Source: Acanthaster planci
Taxonomy: Eukaryota > Echinodermata > Asteroidea > Valvatida > Acanthasteridae
Length of the DNA stretch: 47,326 bases
Direction: 5' to 3'
NCBI RefSeq assembly: GCF_001949145.1
Contig: NW_019091402.1
Location: 1-47,326, forward strand
Shown here: positions 29,082 to 42,130 of the stretch, in pieces
How positions within the stretch are numbered: position 1 is the stretch's first letter
Layout of the letters: the number at the start of each line of letters is the position of its first letter
Notes under the pieces: model-generated
Databases searched by the model: none
Told to the model about the DNA's origin: nothing
The model's input: only the letters and a program-made list of their open reading frames with translations
Translations under genes and position numbers: made by a program

Positions 29082-30485
29082 CTATACAGTTGTGACACGC
29101 AAATCAATAACCACTTTTTCTCGCTCACCAGGTGTGTGTTTCATTGGGATGGAAGGTAACAGTGTGGACTTCTGTTGCTTGGCAACCGCATCTTTGTCTT
29201 TCTCTTCTTCAGGGACTCGGTGAGGCATGCACTTCCCCATGAATGTTAAGATCACAGGCAAGATGACCAGCCCGTGCAGTGCCCCAAACACCATCACCAG
29301 GAAAAGTGTCTTGAAGAAAGTTCTGAAGACGTAGACAGGCGCTGTGGAGAGGGCCGAGATGGAGATGATGGACGAGAGAGCACCTTGCAGGATTGCCATG
29401 CCCAGGGAATGGAGAGCGTACACCGCTCGACTGTTGGTGTCCTCTTTTGGTGCAATAACGAAACCGTATGTTATGTGCGCAGAGAAGTCCACGCTGAACC
29501 CGATGCAAAGGATGATGTTCACCATGGAAACCGGGTTGAGGTTGACATCCCAGAGAGCCATGTAACCGAGTACAGCAGTGTCAATGGAGATGACACAGAG
29601 TGTCACTAACAGGGCACATACAGGATGTGGGATCATGATGATAGCGACCACAAACATACAGACAAGTGTAATCCCTAGTGCCTGTAGCAGACTGGGGACG
29701 AACAGGACGTAGCTCTCATAGAGGACAAATGCCGGATGGTAGGCGATTACATCTAGATCAGACTCCTCGGCAAGGTCCCACAGCTCCAACATTGTTCTAC
29801 ATTCGTCATCTATGGTAAATAAGTTCTTGGTCTGGACAATCAGCCGTGAGGACTGGATGGTTTTTTCGCCTGTCTCCTTATCCTCAACCAGGTGAATGTC
29901 CAACTGGTACATTGTGTAGCGTGGATCATTGAGGAAGAGCTCCGTCAAGACCTCCATGAAGCTTTCCTTGCCTGGCTTGGCTTTGTCCGGCATGTGCAAC
30001 TGGACACCTTCCCAGTACCGGCTGAAATCCCTCACCCAGGACTGCGTTATCTCCTCCCCAAACACGTTGTCGCTCTCCTCCATACGCCGTGTCAGATTCT
30101 CGATCCGGTCCCGGACCGTACCGTTCCAGTACTCCAGCTCGTTCTTGAATATGACGCTCACGGCCGGTCCAACCTCACGGAACTGCGTGTCCTCCAAGTC
30201 GTAGTATTGGAACGTCGGCGAGTCATTGATGGCGAGGTCCTTCAGGGACAACCCCTTCTTAATCTGCGTGCAGCCGTAAATAGCGCCCCCTAGGTACAGC
30301 AGATAGAGCACAACAATCGTACCCTTCACCCAGGATTTGGTCAGGAAGGGTCCATAGTAGAGGTGGAAGAACTTCATGATGCGGTGCTCCAGGTCGATAG
30401 TGTGGCCCTTATGTTTGTTTCTGGAGATGCCTCCAGAGCAGAAGAGAAGATAAAACTTGTTGGGTGACTCTTCCCTTGGCAGCAC
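29082..30485 (-). CDS. Patched-like exon 3: cytoplasmic loop, second half, C-terminus
   Basis: 467 codons plus TAG at 29084-29082. It has a TM7 segment (GTIVVLYLLYLGGAIYG), the second extracellular loop with NGT and NLT sequons, then TM8 to TM12 with PVSMVNIILCIGFSVDFSAH. The tail (VPEEEKDKDAVAKQQK) is short and charged, without the long tail of Patched itself. The acceptor 'tttgtcgtag' is weak but the phase fits. Confidence 0.93.
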   Translation of the reverse strand: MLPREESPNKFYLLFCSGGISRNKHKGHTIDLEHRIMKFFHLYYGPFLTKSWVKGTIVVLYLLYLGGAIYGCTQIKKGLSLKDLAINDSPTFQYYDLEDTQFREVGPAVSVIFKNELEYWNGTVRDRIENLTRRMEESDNVFGEEITQSWVRDFSRYWEGVQLHMPDKAKPGKESFMEVLTELFLNDPRYTMYQLDIHLVEDKETGEKTIQSSRLIVQTKNLFTIDDECRTMLELWDLAEESDLDVIAYHPAFVLYESYVLFVPSLLQALGITLVCMFVVAIIMIPHPVCALLVTLCVISIDTAVLGYMALWDVNLNPVSMVNIILCIGFSVDFSAHITYGFVIAPKEDTNSRAVYALHSLGMAILQGALSSIISISALSTAPVYVFRTFFKTLFLVMVFGALHGLVILPVILTFMGKCMPHRVPEEEKDKDAVAKQQKSTLLPSIPMKHTPGEREKVVIDLRVTTV

Positions 30486-32483
30486 CTACGACAAATGATT
30501 GTCAGAACGTCAAGATGCATGTGATATCATACTTTGCAACTAAAATCTTCACACATCAAGGTAAAAATTTCTCAAGATCAGCAGAAAGATGACGGCAAAC
30601 ATTATCAGGCTTATTTCCAAGATTGCTCTTCAAGACTGTATGAAAGTTGTGCAGTGTGGGGACCCAAAACATTGTGAGGACACAACAAAGGTTTCATCAT
30701 TATTCCAAATATCCCAACTAAAGAAATCGTCCCCACATGGTGACATAGACACAAAAAAGCTAAGAGAAAGGAATCTGTAGGATTGAATACAAAGTAGGTT
30801 ACCCTACCTTCTTGCACGTGTAGCAGTGCAGGTTCTTGGCTTCCCGATGACCGATGAGGGTCATGGCTCCACCAAAGAACGTGATCTGATAGAAGTAGAC
30901 AAATAACATGGCCACGCCGTTGTAGATGCAGAAGGTGCGGACGCCCGGCAGGGAGGAGCTGGCCCCAATGATGAAAGCCAAGATGGTGGTCAGGTTGGTA
31001 ATTGTGACAGACACGCCAGCCTCAGAGAAGGTGCGCCCCATTCGCTCTTCCACAGACAGGTAAAGGCTGAGCTGACGCCAGGCGGCAATCATGATGAACA
31101 TGTTGTCAACACCAACGCCTGCAGTGTATGCACAAAATCAAAACAGATTCCACAATGAAGGTAAATTTGGCTGAGTCCCAAAGCAAACACTGGTTACTGT
31201 ACATCGCAATGCTTAACAGAAACTGGCCACCAGCTGCTGCAGTGTTGTTACCTTGTTTCTCTGTGGTCAGTATTCTGCTGATTTCAGCTTACTGGCTCAT
31301 GGAGGTAAGCACTGTCCCATGCTCAGTGGCTGAAACCCTGCTAGCCACGCCAATCATTTCTTACAAGACAGTGTAAATGTTTTCTCAACACACAAATTCA
31401 CAGCTGAGAAAACTCTTGAAATCAAGCTATGAATTCAGAAAAATCAGAAAAGAAGACAAACTCACCCAGGATGAGAAAGGGCATGAGGGAAACCACTTCG
31501 TTGTAACCTAGTCCGATGAGGCTCAGCAGTCCAATGGATGAGAGAATGCTGAGGCCAGCTGAGATGACACCGATGAGTCCCAGCCAGGGCTTGCTGAGAA
31601 CCCAATCTCTCATGATGCAGGAGCAGACAGCAAACAGCAGAAGCATGCAGAAGGTGGCCACAAAGCGGGGCAAGACTCGGTAGGATGCTTCGTTGACTTC
31701 CACGGACAGCGTCATCGAAGTGCTGGTACGGATGTTCATCGTCGACGTCCTGTTCTGGAATTCGTCTACCACTTTGAGGAACTCCAACTCCCAGGTGGCA
31801 GCAAGGTGGTCATCCTCTGGTTCCGTCCCCAGGGAGTAAAACAGGCGGAGAGCCTGAGCACTTTCAATGTTGCTGTTGTTGTCTAACATGATTCCACCAA
31901 GGTTTGGGCCGAGGAACGCAGGGATGGTCAGGCCAAATCCGATGGGGATCTCTGACAGAGGATATGTCACGGTCAGATTTTCAAACTCGTCTATGCGACC
32001 CCGATAAAACTTTAGAATCTCGTTGTCCACGCACTGGCCCATGAAGCGTTGGCAGACATCTTCGTGCGTGACCACAGTAGTTTGGTTGTAGGTGACGTTG
32101 AATGACCGGATCACCTGGTCCAACTTCAAGAGGTCTGCCATGACGTCACGACGCAGAGCTGATTTGCCGTCCATTGCAGTTATGATCACCCTCCCCCTCC
32201 GGTTGAACAGCTCCAGCTCCCGGTTGGGCAAAAAATCGCCTCCCTCAATCCCAGTCAGGAAGTGTTCGCTGGTGAACTCGCCGTCAATGCGAGCCCGGCA
32301 GTCGTCGGGCGTAAAGAGATACTCCACATCATCATTGAAGTAAAACTGACTTAATCCACCAGCCAGAAGAACCACAATGATGAGGGGGCTGATCAGAAAG
32401 ACAAGCGGATGTCGGGCAATCAACTTCCCATATTTATAGAAACCTCTGTTGATGGTGCGATCCATACAGTAGTAATTTGCCAT
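29082..32483 (-). CDS. Patched-domain protein (PTCHD3-like), three exons, 910 aa
   Basis: A multipass membrane protein of the RND/sterol-sensing-domain superfamily, related to Patched, Dispatched and NPC1. Members use proton- or cation-relay residues in TM4 and TM10 to move lipids or related substrates. Exons (minus): 32483-31466, 31118-30808, 30485-29082; sum 2733 nt, phases 1 and 0 agree. TM1 is about residues 27-45; a large extracellular loop follows with N-glycosylation sequons (NVT, NQT, NLT, NRT). The SSD-like helices include MPFLILG|VGVDNMF across the first junction (Asp-344) and, in the second half, ILCIGFSVDFSAHITYG (Asp-776, His-780). Both relay acidic residues are present, so it looks intact. 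The start at 32483 (MANYYCMDR) is the first ATG in frame. Ortholog identity among PTCHD members and substrate are not certain. Confidence 0.93.
30808..31118 (-). CDS. Patched-like exon 2: TM4 to TM6
   Basis: Starts by completing the Gly of GVGVDNMFIMIAAWR, the TM4 relay motif. It continues with SEAGVSVTITNLTTILAFII (TM5) and a Phe/Tyr-rich TM6. Ends CYTCKK, phase 0. The SEAG...SITITNLT segment is characteristic of PTCHD proteins. Confidence 0.94.
31466..32483 (-). CDS. Patched-like exon 1 (coding): TM1, loop 1, TM2 to TM4 start
   Basis: 339 codons plus one base. RHPLVFLISPLIIVVLLAGG is TM1. FNDDVEYLFTPDDCRARIDG is the conserved start of the first extracellular loop, matching the '(N/D)D(P/V)EYLFSP' signature of PTCHD proteins. 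FVATFCMLLLFAVCSCI and GLIGVISAGLSILSS are TM2 and TM3. A possible acceptor (acattcag) lies two bases before the ATG, so upstream non-coding exons are likely. Confidence 0.92.
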
Positions 32484-32509
32484 TCTGAATGTTTCTTGGA
32501 TATGCACAG

Positions 32510-35500
32510 CCAGAATAAGTCCAAGACAAATACTTGCAGCAGAAAATATTACAGTATAGAATTTGGAGTTTCAATTTCCTTTCTGGCTTACTGGTTGACT
32601 TGAAACCTGAGTTCAGTGAATACCTGTAGGTATATCCTCACTCACTAAATGCAGCCCCCAAGCTATTTTTTCAGCATTTATCAAGCCTCTTGTGTCTTTT
32701 GGGCAAGTATTTAGAAGTCACAAATTCTGTGTGATGTGCAGCTGCAATTTTAGCTCAATCAAGCCAGGCGCTCTGTTGATCTCTCACATGCAATTGAGAA
32801 CCACACGATTTCCAACAACTGATGTTGAATTTCAGCTTCAGTAACAGTTGCCACTCGATCATACCTCTGCAGTCAAAACAATGAATAAAAACACCAGTAA
32901 ACTTTACAATGCAGGAGAGGCAGTAAACAAGAGTTTAAAAAGTATTCTAAAGCAACTTTGAATAAAAAAGAAAACATTGCTATCTATAAAGAAGTTCAAA
33001 TGCTTCAAAATAAATGATGAATGCTTACACTGCCTGCTGTGCTTCGGCCAAAAAAAATGGGCATACTGAGGAATTTTAGCAGATCCCTCACCTGTTATTT
33101 CAAAACTGAAAATTCTATTCCTTCCTAAAGATACAACATGTCTACACTTCTAAAAGAAAGTTTGGTGGAAACTTGTGATATAGCTATAGATAACAGAAGT
33201 CATGCAAAGTGAAGGTCAGTGGGTTTAGCAGGATTAATATCTGAAGGCCTCAGTTTCCAGACTTTAATCTCTCTAATCCCCCCACTTCTGCTATAATCCA
33301 AGCTCTGAGTCCATGTGAACTCTGAATCAAGTCCAAACACAGGCTGATTTGGATTCCAGATAGCGATAGATCGTGACACTAGAGGCAACAAAACTTCCTC
33401 ATGGCCATTTAAGAATCTCAAGGTTTCTCCTCCAGCAATGAAGACGGACTTGATGCACAATTTGGGGATCACAATTGAGCTTTTCAAAGAAATTAGATCT
33501 TCCAACGAATTTCAGAAGTCGCATAAGTAAAACCTGGGCCTTTCCTGCCCAGAAAAGTATAGAACTTCCTGGGGAATAGACCGCAAACCAGGAGAATTAA
33601 TGTGTGAAACTCTGAAAAAGAAATGCTTTGAGTGAAAACTACACTGTATTTGAATCCAACTTGTTCCGAACATCAGGCTGAGGGGATGAATTTTCATTCT
33701 TCAGTGGCAAAACCATGTACGCAGTTCAAACACTGATTTATTGCAAAAGTGAAGATGAAGACCCAACATGCACACAACAATGAATCTTACAAATCACTGG
33801 CCTCCTCACCCAAGGACTACTCCTTTGGACTAGTATCAAGTTGAGGAATTACCAGCCCCTCCCCCTTCCACCTCCACCCCTGGATGAACTGGGACTCTGG
33901 AAGCTGAGAGTTTTATACAGGTAAATAGCTGCTGAATGTTAGACAGGACAGCTCCGACAGTCCATAGAGAATGGCAATCAAAATACAGACAGGTGTCCTG
34001 TGACTGTGGGGATTGTGTACTTTAAGGGAAGGTCCCTATATACAAACTCTTCTACAACTTTAAAAAGATTTACACCATGCTGATTGAAGCCCTGGTGAAT
34101 AAGACACTTCTTCGCACATGACCTGGGATCAGTTTTCATCACTTCTAGGTTGGCCCATGATTTGACAAGGTCAATGCATTTGCACAGTGTAAAAAAGAAG
34201 ATATATAAGCTGTAACTAACAAAGGATATTCAGTCATAATGCACCACAGTACAGGTACACACACGTACCTGCGGCTGATAGGAGGAGTATAAAACATGTC
34301 CAACTGTTTGAATACTGCATTATTACTATCACTATCACTGCTGAACTGTTGAGGTGTGACAAATCCTACACTGAGCATCCATTCTGTCCTTTTCTGCCTC
34401 CTGAAGCTTTTCTCTGCAGCAATTCAGACACTGGCCCCAAAAGTGATTAAGGAACCGCCCCTTTGAAATATGCATTTCCCCACTGTGCATACCAGTGAAA
34501 GACAGACTTTTCATTTTGACTGATTTGGTCACAAAGGAACGATGGGGCCGGGCGAGGCGAAACGTACAAAACTGGTGCATGACACTGGTTGTACAAGCAT
34601 AGACTGCATTCATCAAATGTTGGAAAATTGCATATTTACTTTCCATTTTATAACCGTATCTACACCAGATGTATAAAAAAACACAACAAAAATGTAAACA
34701 AAAACAATAAAGAATCAACAGGTATGACACTTAAATATTCCAATAAATGAAGGTTGTTATCAATCAAGGCAAAATACCAGAGATACATGTAACGGTACCA
34801 CGGGACGTTTTGGGAATTTCTTCCTTTCTTCACCTTTCTTTCTTCAATATTCTTGGGACTTTCCATGAGGTGTACTTACTTTAAAAGTCTGTTTTTCATA
34901 GGCAGCGCATTTTACAAACCATAAGAAAAGTATAAAAACAGACAGTTATTGTTTTTGCATCCAGTCACTGTGAAAAGGAAACTTCACAGCACTGACAGCT
35001 GTGAATCAACCCACTGTGAATGTTACACAAGATATCTGACCTCTTGCTCAACTGCCATTCTGGTGTAGGGCACACAGAGAATTCTACATTCATTTCCCAC
35101 AGATTGAAACACGCCCCCAAGTTTACATAAAATACATAACAATCAGTTTGTGACTTCCCTAATCTTTCTAAGAGGTACATGTGTACTACTAGCTGCCATT
35201 GCAGCACACGTCCTTTTGTTGTGGATTTTTGTTTCGAATTGGTCTACATATACATATAGCTGATTCACTTTCACTTCTACTCCTTGAAAGTGAACAACGT
35301 CAAAATTGATTTACAAGTGAATGAGCCTATAAACTTGTCCGTAGGCCTACCGTTAAAATCGTCAATAAAGTTGTTGCTTCCAAAAAGCAAAGCTTGAAGT
35401 CTGATTTGATCAGTTCTTTAAACAGATACACCATGATGATAATTGATAGAGGTAAGAACAACTGTATCCCCATGTCTGTTCCGATGCATACATGTATATT

Positions 35501-38500
35501 TCAAATATTCTTCGGAAGCCTCTTCTGGTCTCACACTGACTTTTTCCTATCATTTATCCCCAATTTTAACTACTGCAACTCTTTTTTCCCCATTAAACTG
35601 CACAAACAGAAGCAATTTCTGTCTCATTGTAATCCAAGAGGTTAGACTGAAATCCTACAAATAGTAAAAAAAAAATGGTGTATCACATCAATGAAACTGA
35701 TATTGCCATCTGAACCACATTATAGGAAAACTAACTCCAAATAGAACATGACACCCACTGTTTTCATTTGCTTTCTAACTGCCCAAGTTATGCAATCTTT
35801 TCTGCTCAACATCCTGGCCCCCAACAGGTTTCAAAACACAACTGGTTGTATAGAATATCCTTAGTCTACAATCATACAATCTATAGGGAAACAAAATACC
35901 TGTACGAAAGGTTCGATTCCAGATTTAACGTGGCAGAAAAAAAACCTCAAAAACGGAAAGCAATGCAAGCAACAGTAACACTACACTGCAACCCAAGTAC
36001 AAAGGAAACGAACCAGAAAGTATAAAAGAGTTCAAACCTTGGGCGGTCCCAGGAGTCAACAAACTTTTCATTTCAAGGCCTTTGTCATGTTAATGACTGT
36101 GACTGAAATTCTATTACGCACCTTTTATTTCTTCGCAATGGAGCTCATATCCTGTTTCCAATACAGCAAAGGAATTTTTTTTGTAGTTCACTTCTCATAT
36201 GAGTTAAACATGGAACTATCTTCCCCCAAGTCTAATCATTTTGGAGCTCAGAATTTAATTCCCAAAACTCAAGTAATCCATTCCAAATACTGCCCTGGCA
36301 AATGACTGGAGTGCAGAAAACTTTTGGAAAAAAAGGGAGTTTTTCCTACAAAAAGTGTCCCACGATTTTTCCAGTCCAGTCTGATCTACATTGTACTATC
36401 ACAAAAAGGTTTGCTAAAAGATGAGTAATGCAAAAGATAAACCAGCCAACAAAAGTTTTCCTGCAGATGTCGGAACCTAATATTCTAACCAAAACAGTAC
36501 AGCAAGTCCCCACAACTTGGTCAATATTTTGCTACAGTACCATTACCAATAAAAATCCTCACCACGGGGTCTTCACGGACAGAGCAAGACTGCATTATTA
36601 TTCCACTCTGTACATGAACATATCAACCATATGGGTTCAGGTTTATGAAGACTGAGAGGAGACACCCATCAAGTTTGTGTTACTACAATGGTTCCTGTGA
36701 AAGGATTCAAATAAAATTGCCAGACTGACAATAAAACACTTGGTGGTCTCCCGTTTTTATCATTCTTTTGCCGACACTGTGTGTTTTATGGAGTTGAACT
36801 TGCTGATCCTTCAGCTTTTCAGAAATATGGCCCCACACTTACTGGTATACCAGTACAAGTTCAAATACATACACATAAAGCAAGCAGTTCATTATTTTAT
36901 GACCAAAAAAGTACAAAAACAGGCATCTCAAAAGCACACTTCATAAATGTCATTAAATGGCATTGTTGGCTCAGTTCACAGCTGATACATGTACATATAT
37001 TTGTGGCTGGCAATGTAGAAAGACTGTAACTACAGGCTATGCATGTACACTCACATTGTACCATTTCCAAATAGTAGGAAAATATTGACCAACATAGAAT
37101 GTACATAGGCCTATGTAGATAGGTATGAACAATAACCCCTTAAGGTTTCATGTCTACATGGCTGCTAATAAAACATGCAAGTGCTAAACTTACTCATTGT
37201 GAAACTAACCAAGGGCCAATTTCACAGCACTGCTTAGGCAAAAAGTTTGTTTAAGCTTGAAAAAAGGCCTTGCTCAACAAATCAGTTTACCAGCCAAACT
37301 TCTTGTGATGTGTATTGTTTTGGAATAGTACATATACTTACCTGTCTTTTGGTAAGCATGACAATCACATAGAGTTTGAGCTGGTAACCTTTGTTTAATT
37401 AAGCAAGGTTTTTTCACGTTTAAGCAAATTTTGAGCTTAAGCGGCTCAATTTCATTACAAAATTTTACAGTTATGCGTAGCAGAAAAGCTGTGCTTATTT
37501 ACAGCAGAAAAATTTGCTTTGGAGGTACACTGCAACTGTGACTGTGCCAACTGTGGTGAGTATATGGAGACTTCCACTGTTACTCCACAATATTACATGT
37601 ATGTAGACAAAGTTTTCCTCGGAGGCATGCAGGTAAGCATCTGTGCATAAACTGTTTTACGGTCTTCATAAAATTCAGCCCCCAGAGTCTCAGTGCGTAG
37701 CAGCACCATGAAAATGGGCCCAGATGTGTACTGGAAGTCAGGTTAACAATATGTTTTTTAAGCTGCCTTCTTACCTTTCTATTAAACACATACATGAAAA
37801 TACAGACCTACCCTGAGTCTTACCCGTCCATCATTATTGGTTTTTATCAGTAACAATTTTTCCTGACTGAATCTGTGCCTCCCGCTAAAAGTTGTCTTTC
37901 TGTTTCCTTTTCAAGTTACCTTCTGAAGTTATACCATTCCTCATCTGGCTAGAATCGAACTGCAGATTTCTTTAGACGGGGGGAGAGAAATCATTTTACA
38001 TAAGTTGCTTTTTTGTCTTAAAAAATTGCCAAAGAACAGTTTATTACAACAATTTTTACTAACACAAAAGGAAGTAACAAAGGAAAAGCTAGCTTGTTAC
38101 TTTTCCCACCTCTAAAATTGAGGTCACACTTGCTATTTTTTTTCGTTTATCTTTGGTGACTCTTCCAGCCAATACCTTTTAGGAAAAACTATCGTAGCTC
38201 CATGCTTTCAAGTTAAACCACAGGGGGACCATGAGACAAAGGACACAAACACATGCCCCCCCCCACTTCAATCAAAGAACAAGTACACTTACAACATGGT
38301 TTCATCTAAAACTTTGAACCTGCAAAGATCCTTCACTTGGTGATTTCAGCTTCCGTTAAAAACAGTTAAAATCTCTTAATTTAGAAAAGGAGACCTACTG
38401 TTAAGCAAACTCACCTTAACTTCCTTACTACAAGAGAGTACTACTACTAGCAGTTTTTTTTACCGAGCTCAAAAAACAAAAAATATGGCTGTCCCTTTCT

Positions 38501-38640
38501 GCGGCGGGTCAAACACACAGGCAAGTTTTTCCACAAGCCTTGGGGCAAAATTGTTCAGTCTGAATGCTTTGTCTGCAGTGTCTGGCTTCCCCACGAAGGT
38601 CTGTCAGGCGTTTCGCTGCACTTTCACACCCCAAGTTTTT
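32510..38640. other. Upstream region of the patched-like gene; no coding exon seen
   Basis: Several minus-strand donors could end non-coding exons, for example ACAG|GTAAGT near 37340 and TTAAG|GTGAGT near 38413. None could be linked with certainty. The longest minus ORF (34730-34335, 131 codons) has no recognised domain. One copy of the TCAACAAACTTT motif occurs at 36056. Confidence 0.4.
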
Positions 38641-38659
38641 TTTTTCATTCCTTCTTAAA

Positions 38660-41600
38660 CCAAGGCCAACAAACTTTGGTGCTGGTGATCAGTCCAATGA
38701 CACACAACCTACTACACAAATGACTGGCTTCAGGAAGTGAAGGGCACTGGAACCAGGTTCACTGAAAAATCACCAGTATTTGGCTACCGCTTTGACCTGA
38801 TACAAAACCCTTGTCAGGAATCGAATCACTTGGAAAGCTGACTAACAAATTTAAATTGATGGAAAGAAAAGGAAGTCCAACATAAACTGTAACTCTGCTC
38901 TGGAAAATGGAACCCTTAAGAACCTTGCTGCTCCTTATACATTTGTTTTACCCTGTGCAAAAACTTTAAAGTCCAGGAATTAAAGATTAAAGCATCTCTT
39001 TAATCTTTTATGAAAAGGTTGAAATTTCTTGTGCTTCCAGAGGTTGAAGCAGGTACAGTAGCTTAGGGCCTAGAGGAAGAGAAATATCCCTGTGTCTTCA
39101 ACAGTTTTAGGTTTCAATTTTGTTTCAATAAATAAAGTAATATAGACAAATAAAGTGTCAAGATTTCGGTACATCAATAGTGTCCATAAATTGAACATTC
39201 TGAATAGTCAACCCTTTTCAGCTACACGTCAGTCTTAACAAATTAAGAATCTGGGGAAATCCCGTCTGGTTTGCAAATGGCATCAGAAGGATGTTACAAA
39301 GCATTTCCAAGAGTCGATCACAGATCTGGAAATACCCATTCAGTTTAGCCAAGCATATCACACACATGACATATTAAGTGGTTCCTTTGGCGATGTTTTC
39401 CAATGAGAACACCTGCCAACATGTGTCTCATTCTCTGAGAGCTTTAGGAGGGTAAAACTGTTCAAATACTGGCAAACATGTAAATTGAATATTCATTAGC
39501 TAGAGATGAGACTATAGCAAATCCCTTCAAGACTCTCCTCTGAATTAAGCTCCTCATATCTAATCCAAAATCTTGATTAGAATATGATGGGACTGTTGTA
39601 AAAAAAACACAGGTCACACTGCCGGTAAAAGAGTAACTGAAATTTCCATATTGAGAAGGTGAAGAATACTGGTTGTAATTAATGTGTCCTAAATGAACAC
39701 AACTTTCTTATCTATTTAAATATCGAGCAACTCATACACACATGTAAATGTACTTTTACACATGATTTGATTTGAATTGTTATGACTATTTTCTCAGAGA
39801 CTTATGTGCAGTCACCATTTCATTACATAGATGGAAGTCTGCATGCTGTGCGCCAGGCAGTACCAGTAACAAAGGCATTCAACAAACTTTCCACATCCCT
39901 ACTCTAAGCCCACAGCAACCATCTGCAAAATCCATGATATCCTTCTATAGTCATATCAGAATGATGAATATGCATCACTTTTACCCCGGTCAACAAACTT
40001 TTCAAGTCACTACTGCAGCACCACAGACCAACCCCATCCTCCTGTCATGAATAACACCTACTGCATTTCTAAACCAGCACATCGACTACATCATAGGCAT
40101 GATGAATACGTCCATCTTCTTGTATTGTGAATATGCATCACTTTCACCTAGGTCAACAAACTTTCCCCACTACAATGACAATTGCGACAAAGGTTAACAA
40201 ACTTTCCAGGGGGCCTGGCACTGCTTACCCAATCAACCAATCACTGTGCAAGATACCGTACATGCATAAACATCTGCATAATGTAGCACACTTCAGTCTA
40301 CAGTTCAACAAACTTTTACATGAGACTGCTAGTCATACAGTGCATGGTCATGATGAGCCTACTGCATGCAGCTGACAGGTAAGATTTATGAATATGCAAC
40401 ACACAGCTTTTAAATAATGTAGAGGGCTTACAAGAGTTCAACAAACTTTTACACACTGCTCTTGAGATGCTTTGATCATTGATGATGTGTACAGTACATG
40501 TGGGTGTTTATGTACATGTACATGTATGAGCATGGTAGCTGAAGCATTCTTCACAACAATGGCAGAAAATTCCACACATTTTCAGATGAATATTGGCCCT
40601 TGGGTTGAGAGATGACTGGTTCCACAAATAAATTGAAAACCCTGATTCTAAACTGTGGGGAAAGAAATCCCTATCACAGTATCAACAACATTTGGGTTTC
40701 CATATTATTGTTAAATATAATTAATAGTATATATTTACCAATTTAGGAATTTGCCCTCTTCCATAATTTACACATTTATAAAATACATGAAAAAAGTCTC
40801 TGATTGTGGACATTAGGAATGACAAAATATAAAAGCACACCTGATAATATGATTTCAAGAAAAATCTTGTTGCTAAGGTAGAAAAAGAAGCTGTAATTAA
40901 GAAAGCACCTGTTTCACAATTGATAAATCACACAGGTCACTATTGATCAAATAAGTTCCCTTGGTGAAAAACAGTATACTGCCAAGAAATGTTATAAATG
41001 ATCATGATGCAATTTCTGCCCTTACAACATCCTGCTAGAAATTTCATCTTAAAGTTAAACAGCAGCCAGAGAATAAAACAAACACCACTTTAGGATTATC
41101 TCAATTCATGAATAATTCAAAAGTAAGGGGCCAACAAACTTTGTATGCCTACTGAAACAAGCCAGCAGCCATGATGTATAGTCTATTGACTGTGTGAACC
41201 AATCAGGGTTTTTTTCTGCAGGGGGGCTCATCATTATTCAACACACTATTCCTTCAACCAATCCTCTCCTCTGCAGCTGAGTAAACTGCAAATATGCATA
41301 ACAGCTTCCTCCAGTGTACTGTGCAGGTCAACAAACTTTGCTATGTGGAAACTACATGCAGAGTTTCAAACTGGCTGTATGTAAATATCATTCAGAAAAG
41401 CATGACTTGCTGGCAATGATCCAACATTATCAAATAAAAATGAATTGATCCTCCGGCCAAATCTAAGCTCTAGGATCAATTCAAAGTCAAAGAATTATTA
41501 CAAAATACATATATAAAAATACAAAATCAGGAACAACTGTGTAAAACTTGTTTTTGTTACACTTTTTGGAACAAAAATAAGCCTCAGCAAAATTAGAAAT

Positions 41601-42130
41601 TAACCAACTATTCTGCTGTTATCTATGTTCCCTATTGTTACAGAATAAGCAATTTCAAACTAAAAAATGTCTGTTCATTTAATTAAGACATTCTGTTTAA
41701 TCTACATGTCCCAAATGACAAAACTTCAAAGGAGGCTTAAAATAAATTAAGAGACTGGTTGCAGCTCTTTGATTTTGTCTTGGTGAAAGAAATTATGTGA
41801 TGGAAACAACTTACCAAAGAAATTCTTTTTTTTCTGATTGCAGGCAAGCACGTATCCTGAATTGAAGAATCCCTCCAGCACACACCAGCAAGGACTCAAG
41901 AGCTCCAAGCCCCCATTTGAATTGACATTCCACAGGCGAATCGATTCACCAATCCTGTTAAAGGAAACCGAGACCCGAATTTTTCAGAGTCCGTCAAAAT
42001 TTTTCAGCTAAATGAGAAACATCAGTTGTACCCAGGTAGGTATCTGGCATTTGAATGCCATTCTGTTAATTTCTGGCGTTAGTCCTTCCCATTTCCCCTG
42101 CCTACGCTGAACCGGTCAACAAACTTTCCC
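38660..42130. repeat. Cluster of TCAACAAACTTT motifs
   Basis: The 12-mer (or a one-base variant) occurs on the plus strand at 38666, 39879, 39990, 40153, 40194, 40305, 40438, 41131, 41328 and 42116, with one outlier at 36056. Several copies are preceded by an ATATGCAT/ATATGCAA word: gaatatgcatcactt at 39966 and 40130, gaatatgcaacac at 40390, aaatatgcataac at 41290. All are in the same orientation and spacing is irregular. Part of a highly diverged tandem unit or a homotypic regulatory cluster. GTCAACA fits a forkhead-type RYMAAYA core. Confidence 0.8.
41816..42130 (-). other. Candidate 5' non-coding exon or promoter zone of the patched-like gene
   Basis: A consensus minus-strand donor (TTTG|GTAAGT) ends at about 41816. 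The sequence upstream (to about 42130) is locally richer in G+C, with a few CpG (acgcagcggcggcttcc). It would sit about 9.3 kb upstream of the coding start. Evidence is only the donor and composition. Confidence 0.25.

Noticed and set aside
29892-30293. 133-codon plus-strand ORF across the patched-like gene
   Set aside because: It is the antisense shadow of exon 3, whose minus-strand frame is clearly the real one.
33200-33505. 101-codon minus-strand ORF
   Set aside because: The peptide matches no family I know and has no plausible exon borders; it may be a decayed element.
34335-34730. 131-codon minus-strand ORF upstream of the patched-like gene
   Set aside because: No recognisable domain and no supporting splice sites; its Cys/His/Phe-rich composition fits chance in AT-rich DNA.
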